A DNA stretch of 12,379 nucleotides from positions 210,686 through 223,064 of the forward strand of contig BCLD01000009.1 in assembly GCA_001600875.1 (NCBI GenBank). The letters are read 5' to 3'. The translations under genes were made by a program, and so were the position numbers. Positions 9,201 through 12,379 of this stretch are shown piece after piece. Position 1 is the stretch's first letter. Each line of letters starts with the position of its first letter. The DNA is from Solicoccozyma terricola. Its lineage: Eukaryota > Basidiomycota > Tremellomycetes > Filobasidiales > Piskurozymaceae. Below the pieces are notes generated by a model. That model had not been told where the DNA came from. It did no database searches and worked only from the letters and a program-made list of their open reading frames with translations.

Positions 9201-9264
9201 AAGGCGATGAAGCGGTTGTTGGAGATCCAGGTCGTTTAGGTGGTGATGTTGCTCGGTTTGACAT
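6256..9264 (-). CDS. EMG1: Ribosome biogenesis protein EMG1/NEP1 (18S rRNA pseudouridine N1-methyltransferase), 7 exons, complete
   Basis: Minus-strand exons: 9264-8854, 8448-8284, 7004-6863, 6791-6581, 6514-6442, 6378-6349 and 6279-6256, summing to 1,056 nt (351 residues plus stop). EMG1/NEP1 is a nucleolar SPOUT-class SAM-dependent methyltransferase that modifies a pseudouridine in 18S rRNA and is needed for 40S assembly. Diagnostic motifs in order: [15 protein letters not shown] (130-144), [10 protein letters not shown] (164-173), [21 protein letters not shown] across the 1.3-kb intron, [20 protein letters not shown] (210-229) followed by [36 protein letters not shown] (305-318) and [10 protein letters not shown] (325-334), ending [17 protein letters not shown]. 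The SPOUT C-terminal core is intact. Yeast Emg1 is about 250 aa; the extra length is a Ser/Pro/Gly-rich N-terminal tail with a nine-Gly run, probably disordered. All donors begin gtgag or gtgggt, all acceptors end in cag, and every phase matches. It converges on FEX and lies downstream of the carrier on the same strand. Confidence 0.96.
7005..8283 (-). other. EMG1 intron 2, 1,279 nt
   Basis: Donor gtgagt follows CAT CAG; acceptor caacag precedes TGC CTC CTC. The flanking peptide [17 protein letters not shown] is contiguous in the family, so nothing coding is missing. In the transcript sense it starts with G-runs (8250-8265) and ends with C-runs (7064-7058 and 7028-7023). Segment 8257-8244 pairs with 7034-7021 at 13 of 14 positions. 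Short open frames inside (for example 7914-7543 minus, 7008-7268 plus) match no family I recognise. Confidence 0.9.
8449..8853 (-). other. EMG1 intron 1, 405 nt, with homopolymers and a tetranucleotide repeat
   Basis: Donor gtgagg follows AGT AAG; acceptor cacacag precedes GCA TGT CTC. In transcript sense a run of 16 G (8846-8831) starts seven bases past the 5' splice site. A run of 13 C (8549-8537) lies near the 3' end. About six GCAC tetramers (8479-8453) directly abut the 3' splice site in place of a pyrimidine tract. Confidence 0.85.
8453..8479 (+). repeat. (GTGC)n microsatellite at the EMG1 intron 1 acceptor
   Basis: Six GTGC units plus GTG on the plus strand, read as GCAC repeats in the EMG1 transcript immediately before the acceptor. 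Copy number should vary between strains. Confidence 0.9.
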
Positions 9265-9468
9265 TTTGTTTTTTGAAGAGCTGCAGAGGGGGTGGGTTTG
9301 GATGGATTTTGATATTGTGATTTACTCTGAAGTGGATATTGCAATGATCACTTGAATTTGTGGGAGTGTTGATTCGTCTTTATTTCCCGAAATAAAATTC
9401 CCAAATAAAAAATCTCTTTCAAATTACTTCCCACCAGAAGTCTCCTACGATAATTCCCAACAAGCAAG

Positions 9469-9525
9469 CGGACATCAGATGTCCGTCATGTCCGTATCCT
9501 TCCCCCGGGGGGTCATCGATGTCCG
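9469..9525. promoter_or_regulatory. CGGACAT/ATGTCCG cluster with a perfect CGG-N11-CCG palindrome
   Basis: CGGACAT at 9469-9475 and ATGTCCG at 9479-9485 form the 17-nt palindrome CGGACATCAGATGTCCG with one central base. More ATGTCCG copies lie at 9488-9494, 9519-9525 and 9646-9652. The 12-mer CGATGTCCGTGA (9517-9528) is the exact reverse complement of TCACGGACATCG at 1170-1181 in the FEX/REX4-like region. CGG-N11-CCG is a layout bound by Gal4-type Zn2Cys6 dimers; the actual regulator is unknown. Confidence 0.6.
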
Positions 9526-9528
9526 TGA

Positions 9529-9629
9529 CACGTGATTACACAAATGCCACGTCATGCCACGTCATGTGATAATCTGCCACGTCATGGAATATCAATGCCA
9601 CGTCATCTAAAACATGGCCCACACGTGAT
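9529..9629. promoter_or_regulatory. Four TGCCACGTCAT elements framed by two CACGTGAT sites
   Basis: Identical 11-mers start at 9545, 9555, 9575 and 9596 (steps 10, 20, 21). CACGTGAT occurs at 9529-9536 and 9622-9629. Reverse-complemented, the 11-mer reads ATGACGTGGCA, which contains TGACGTGG, the core of ATF6/XBP1/Hac1-type unfolded-protein-response elements and related bZIP sites. CACGTG is the usual bHLH E-box. Binding is inferred from sequence only. Confidence 0.65.
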
Positions 9630-9768
9630 CTGGAATGGGCGCTGTATGTCCGCCGCCACCCGTCGCCACCGCCACCCGTCCCACCTCCCCTATCCTCCCC
9701 GTCTTCCGACCGGTTTTTCCTTTTTTTCGTTCCTTCCCTTGTTTTTTTTTTCTTCTCCTGTTCTCTAA

Positions 9769-11566
9769 TCACCCTAATACTCGCATTGTTAATTCGAAAA
9801 AGAGGAATGTAGCGCCGTTTGCTGTGTAAACGTGTAAACGTGTAAACGTGTAAAAGTGTACAAGGTATGGTATGTGTAGAAAAGCATCAGTGTCATTATC
9901 CCACCCATTGAACGTGCCCATTGGAATAGAACAGAGAGAGAGAGGGACTCACCAAAAGGCGATCTAATCAACGTAGGTGCTAACCCATTCGTAAACCCTT
10001 TCAATCCTTGTAATTTCCATGTCTTTGTGAAACAATCTAAAATACCGGTGTATGTCCGGGTGCGTGGGTGGATCGAGTCGGTTTGGAGTTTGGATTTGAT
10101 GCTGTGTGTGGGGGGAGGGGGGCGGGGGGAAGGGGACGGTGGAGTGCGCGGTGGTCAATTGATGGGTACTGTTTAAAGACGACGAGGGGGTGGCGGAGGA
10201 GACTTACACGTCAACAGGGTAAATAGAAGCCCATAATGCGTATCCTAGAACCCCGGGGAAAAAAGGTATAGGAAATTCACAAAAATCAGTCACGGTATTT
10301 CAAACGAGAAGGGCTTTGGAATTTCAAGAGTTGTTTTTTCCTTTCGAATTCTCTTGATTTTGACTGATCGTTTTCTCTTATTCCCCGACTAGACGATCGA
10401 TGAAACGAACGAACGAACGAACGAACGAACGAACGAACGAACGAACGAACGAACGATCGACGACGACGACGAGCAGAAGAAAGAAAGTACCAACACTCGA
10501 GACGGGGCGCCACGTAAAAACCAACCACGCCCACAACGCAACAAAACGAAACAATCACCAAACGTTCTCGATCCCATTCCTTCAACCCTCAACCCGTCAT
10601 CCTCACGCTACCCGCACGCCACACGCCGGCAGCAGGGGAGAATGGAGAGATGTGCGTTAGCTCGAGATGATCTCGCGACCCACTCTGCGTGGCGATCGCG
10701 AGACCCCTCCTTGGGAAATTGAATCCTCTCGAATACGGTATCCCGGGAAAAAGGATGGATATTGGATTCCTCGGTGTTAGGAACGAGAGAACGGCGGTCC
10801 ATTGGACGCATCGCACCGCACCGCACCGCATCGACGGGAGATGCGGAAAAGCTCCGGACAATTGCGCCAAATGAAAAAAAAAAAAAGAAAAAAACGACCA
10901 AAACGTTTCCTGGTGAAGGATCTGGCCCCACACCGCCATCTCAGAGACGTCCCCTGATAAGGAAAAGACCTCGGAGATGTTCCAGCAGGCATCGGAGACG
11001 CTTCGAGCAAAAGCAATCGAAGGATCGTCTCCTAGAGACGACACCGACACGAGGTCCGAAAGGGGCTGGGCGCTTGCGAGGAATGCACCAGGAGACACCC
11101 AACCCTGTGGAGAGCGCCTGAAGCCCGCCCTAATAATCCCTTTCAGATGCGCCAAGGGACAGCCAGCGACAGCCAGCCAGCGCCGTACGAACACACCAGC
11201 AACGCACTCAAGACAAGTCGCCGAAACGAAGAACGATCTGAGAGTCGATTCGCAGGGGGCGGTGCCCACCGAGGTCCGCGTGAAAAGCACTCCACTCCAT
11301 CGCCACTCTTCACGGACGGGGGTTTAGAGCCCACCCTCCCCCCCTCTTCCAAACGCTCCTGCATGTTCCGGCTTCTTCCTCACTCTCGCCAAGACCCGAG
11401 ACTGGTTCCCAGCACTCTTCGAGACGAAGAAACACGACGGAGATCCACCAACTCACCAGCTGCAGCACCATACCCAACAGCCCACAACGGTGATATATCT
11501 TCTCGTCGTACCCCCGCGGATCGGACGTGGTGTTGGATTAAAGCTTCGTATGCTGCAAAGTAGCAT
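9769..11566 (-). CDS. YMC1: YMC1-like mitochondrial carrier (SLC25 family), C-terminal exons (partial)
   Basis: Minus-strand exons 11566-11457, 10244-10208, 10101-9953 and 9821-9769 join in phase into about 115 C-terminal residues ending in TGA. Mitochondrial carriers are six-helix inner-membrane exchangers made of three repeats. Visible here are the end of repeat 2 (CYFAAYEALIQ), a matrix loop (RREDISPLW) and all of repeat 3: GYALWASIYPVDVIKSKLQT with the PxDxxKxK signature, then GLKGFTNGLAPTLIRSPF and ANGATFLFFELTMRVLG. The loop, the DVIKSxxQTD segment and the closing ANGATFxxFELxMRxLG resemble yeast Ymc1/Ymc2 more than other carriers as I remember them, so the subfamily is likely but not certain. 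Introns: 9822-9952 (131 nt), 10102-10207 (106 nt) and 10245-11456 (1,212 nt). An acceptor (acacacag) precedes 11566, so upstream exons exist. I could not find them before the window ends. Confidence 0.88.
9824..9855 (+). repeat. GTGTAAAC tandem octamer at the last carrier acceptor
   Basis: Three exact GTGTAAAC units and a fourth ending in A instead of C. In the carrier transcript they read GTTTACAC and run straight into the ..acacag acceptor of the last intron, so the 3' splice site is built from a tandem repeat. Confidence 0.85.
10245..11456 (-). other. Carrier intron, 1,212 nt
   Basis: Donor gtgagt follows GCA GCT G; acceptor ttctag precedes GA TAC GCA, giving GYGAAAGYALWASIYP, contiguous in the family. 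A good branch-point candidate, CTGAT, lies about 45 nt before the acceptor, followed by a T/C tract. It contains an AACG microsatellite and a CACCG pentamer repeat near 10808-10832. A 233-codon minus-strand open frame (11290-10589) has no recognised motif. I found no convincing complementary pair near its ends. Confidence 0.85.
10404..10472 (+). repeat. (AACG)13 followed by (CGA)5
   Basis: About 13 AACG units at 10404-10455, then five CGA units at 10458-10472, inside the carrier intron. The Asn/Glu/Arg/Thr or Ser/Phe/Val/Arg peptides they appear to encode are artefacts of the repeat. Confidence 0.95.
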
Positions 11567-12047
11567 CTGTGTGTTGTTGGGGGGGGTGGGGGGGTGGGAT
11601 GACGAGGGCGTCAATGTGAGAGGGGTGGGGGGAGGGGGAGGGTTTATCAGCATGTATATCAATATCTTCGTTGGCGGATTAGAATCGAATATCCACTCCA
11701 CACTCCTCCCGCTGCACTCCCCACCCTGTGTCGCTACGAGTGTAACGAAGGAGTGGAGATGGAGAGGACGAAAAGAGGTACGAGAAGTGGTTTGCCAAAA
11801 GCGGAGACGACGAGGACCGTACCGCCAAGACAACGGGTGGAAGAGCAGACGAGGACATTCCAACTCGGAGATGAAAGTAGATAAGACAAAAAAGAGATGA
11901 TGGCATGATAGTGGTCATGCACGTCGCATTTGTCCTGCATGTCTTCAGTCCCGGTGCGGGCGAGCAAAGATTTGGTCATCCTGAAAGTTGCGACCTCCGT
12001 TGATGATCCTGCCCACCTCTGCTTCTCACGTCGCCCGTCGCCCATCG

Positions 12048-12149
12048 CCCATCGCCCAGCATTCATCTTTTCAACAATTCTCGTGCACAAACTTGCGCTC
12101 CCGGTCCCTCGAAGTCATCCGTCTTTCCCATCGCCCAGCATTCGTCTTT
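12048..12149 (+). repeat. Pair of 23-nt direct repeats
   Basis: CCCATCGCCCAGCATTC plus six more bases occurs at 12048-12070 and 12127-12149 with one mismatch, start to start 79 nt. The first copy overlaps a heptamer array. Confidence 0.8.
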
Positions 12150-12350
12150 CCCCCTCGTGTCTGCTCAGCGGGATTACGAGCCAAAAAGATAGGAACAATG
12201 AAGATTCGCAGACACCCAGACTTTCCGCCCATCATCCACTCGCGGGAAAGTCCTTGATTCGGACGTCCATCTTGCAGAAGTCCTTCTCCTCCAACGCTCT
12301 CCTACGTTGTCATCTCCTGTACGAGTTCAGTCCTGCCCGATTTGCAAGGA

Positions 12351-12379
12351 CCCCCCCCCCCCCCCCCCCCCCCCCCCCC
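12351..12379 (+). repeat. Terminal poly-C tract (29 nt)
   Basis: The window ends in 29 consecutive C, and positions 1-13 are also C. Internal runs are shorter: 16 C at 8831-8846 and 13 G at 8537-8549. There is no telomeric TTAGGG-like unit, so the simplest reading is that contig ends fall in homopolymers. Confidence 0.85.

Larger units (their letters stand above)
9265..9768. promoter_or_regulatory. Upstream region of EMG1 / downstream region of the carrier
   Basis: This 504-nt gap lies between the carrier stop (9769) and the EMG1 start (9264), both genes on the minus strand. It holds the EMG1 promoter and carrier 3' UTR. Two motif clusters lie 205-390 nt upstream of the EMG1 ATG: CGGACAT in both orientations, and CACGTCAT elements (listed separately). 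The part next to EMG1 (9265-9460) is AT-richer without clear motifs. The part near 9690-9768 is pyrimidine-rich on the plus strand. Confidence 0.7.
11567..12379. other. Stretch without a recognised exon, right edge
   Basis: By frame logic this begins as intron upstream of the carrier exon at 11566, so the intron is at least 813 nt or an upstream exon escaped me. It opens with G-runs on the plus strand (about 11580-11640). Near 12029-12056 there are CGTCGCC/CATCGCC heptamers. No carrier motif (such as PxDxxKxR of repeats 1 and 2) is visible on the minus strand. Confidence 0.45.

Noticed and set aside
10404..10472. Tandem repeats as a CRISPR-like array
   Set aside because: Units of 3-4 nt without spacers form a simple microsatellite inside a eukaryotic intron.
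10589..11290. 233-codon minus-strand open frame
   Set aside because: It lies within the carrier intron whose flanking exons join perfectly without it. The translation shows no carrier signature or other domain.
12351..12379. Poly-C end as a telomere
   Set aside because: No TTAGGG-type unit or subtelomeric array; it is a pure homopolymer.

Overview
The window is eukaryotic and looks like a basidiomycete fungus, probably a tremellomycete. This is inferred from four conserved genes cut by many GT-AG introns, mostly with gtgagt donors, in a roughly 50% GC background. No prokaryotic features are visible. Both ends stop in cytosine homopolymers (13 and 29 C), so this may be a contig broken at poly-C tracts. 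All gene models are hand-spliced, using reading frame, splice signals and remembered family motifs.

Layout. (1) 84-971, minus: 5' part of a gene resembling RNA exonuclease 4 (REX4); its catalytic domain would lie off the left edge. (2) 972-1264: divergent promoter region with six copies of CGGACAT. (3) 1265-5468, plus: complete two-domain fluoride exporter (FEX/CrcB family), five exons, 536 aa, with an internally duplicated N-terminal tail and a 2,077-nt first intron. (4) 5469-6255: convergent intergenic region. (5) 6256-9264, minus: complete EMG1/NEP1, the 18S rRNA pseudouridine N1-methyltransferase, seven exons, 351 aa, with introns of 405 and 1,279 nt. (6) 9265-9768: upstream region of EMG1 with a dense cluster of repeated motifs. 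(7) 9769-11566, minus: C-terminal part of a YMC1-like mitochondrial carrier, with a 1,212-nt intron; its N-terminal half is not visible. (8) 11567-12379: apparently another long intron or off-gene sequence.

The genes do not form an obvious pathway. EMG1 and the REX4-like gene both serve ribosome biogenesis, and both have CGGACAT clusters upstream. The exporter protects the cytosol from fluoride and the carrier moves metabolites across the inner mitochondrial membrane.

The most interesting signal is in the long introns. Several carry complementary sequences just inside their two splice sites: a 12-bp stem in FEX intron 1, 13 pairs with one mismatch in EMG1 intron 2, and a G-run against a C-run in EMG1 intron 1. 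Such stems could bring distant splice sites together. The EMG1 upstream region also holds four identical TGCCACGTCAT elements spaced 10, 20 and 21 nt, framed by two CACGTGAT sites, next to a perfect CGG-N11-CCG palindrome.
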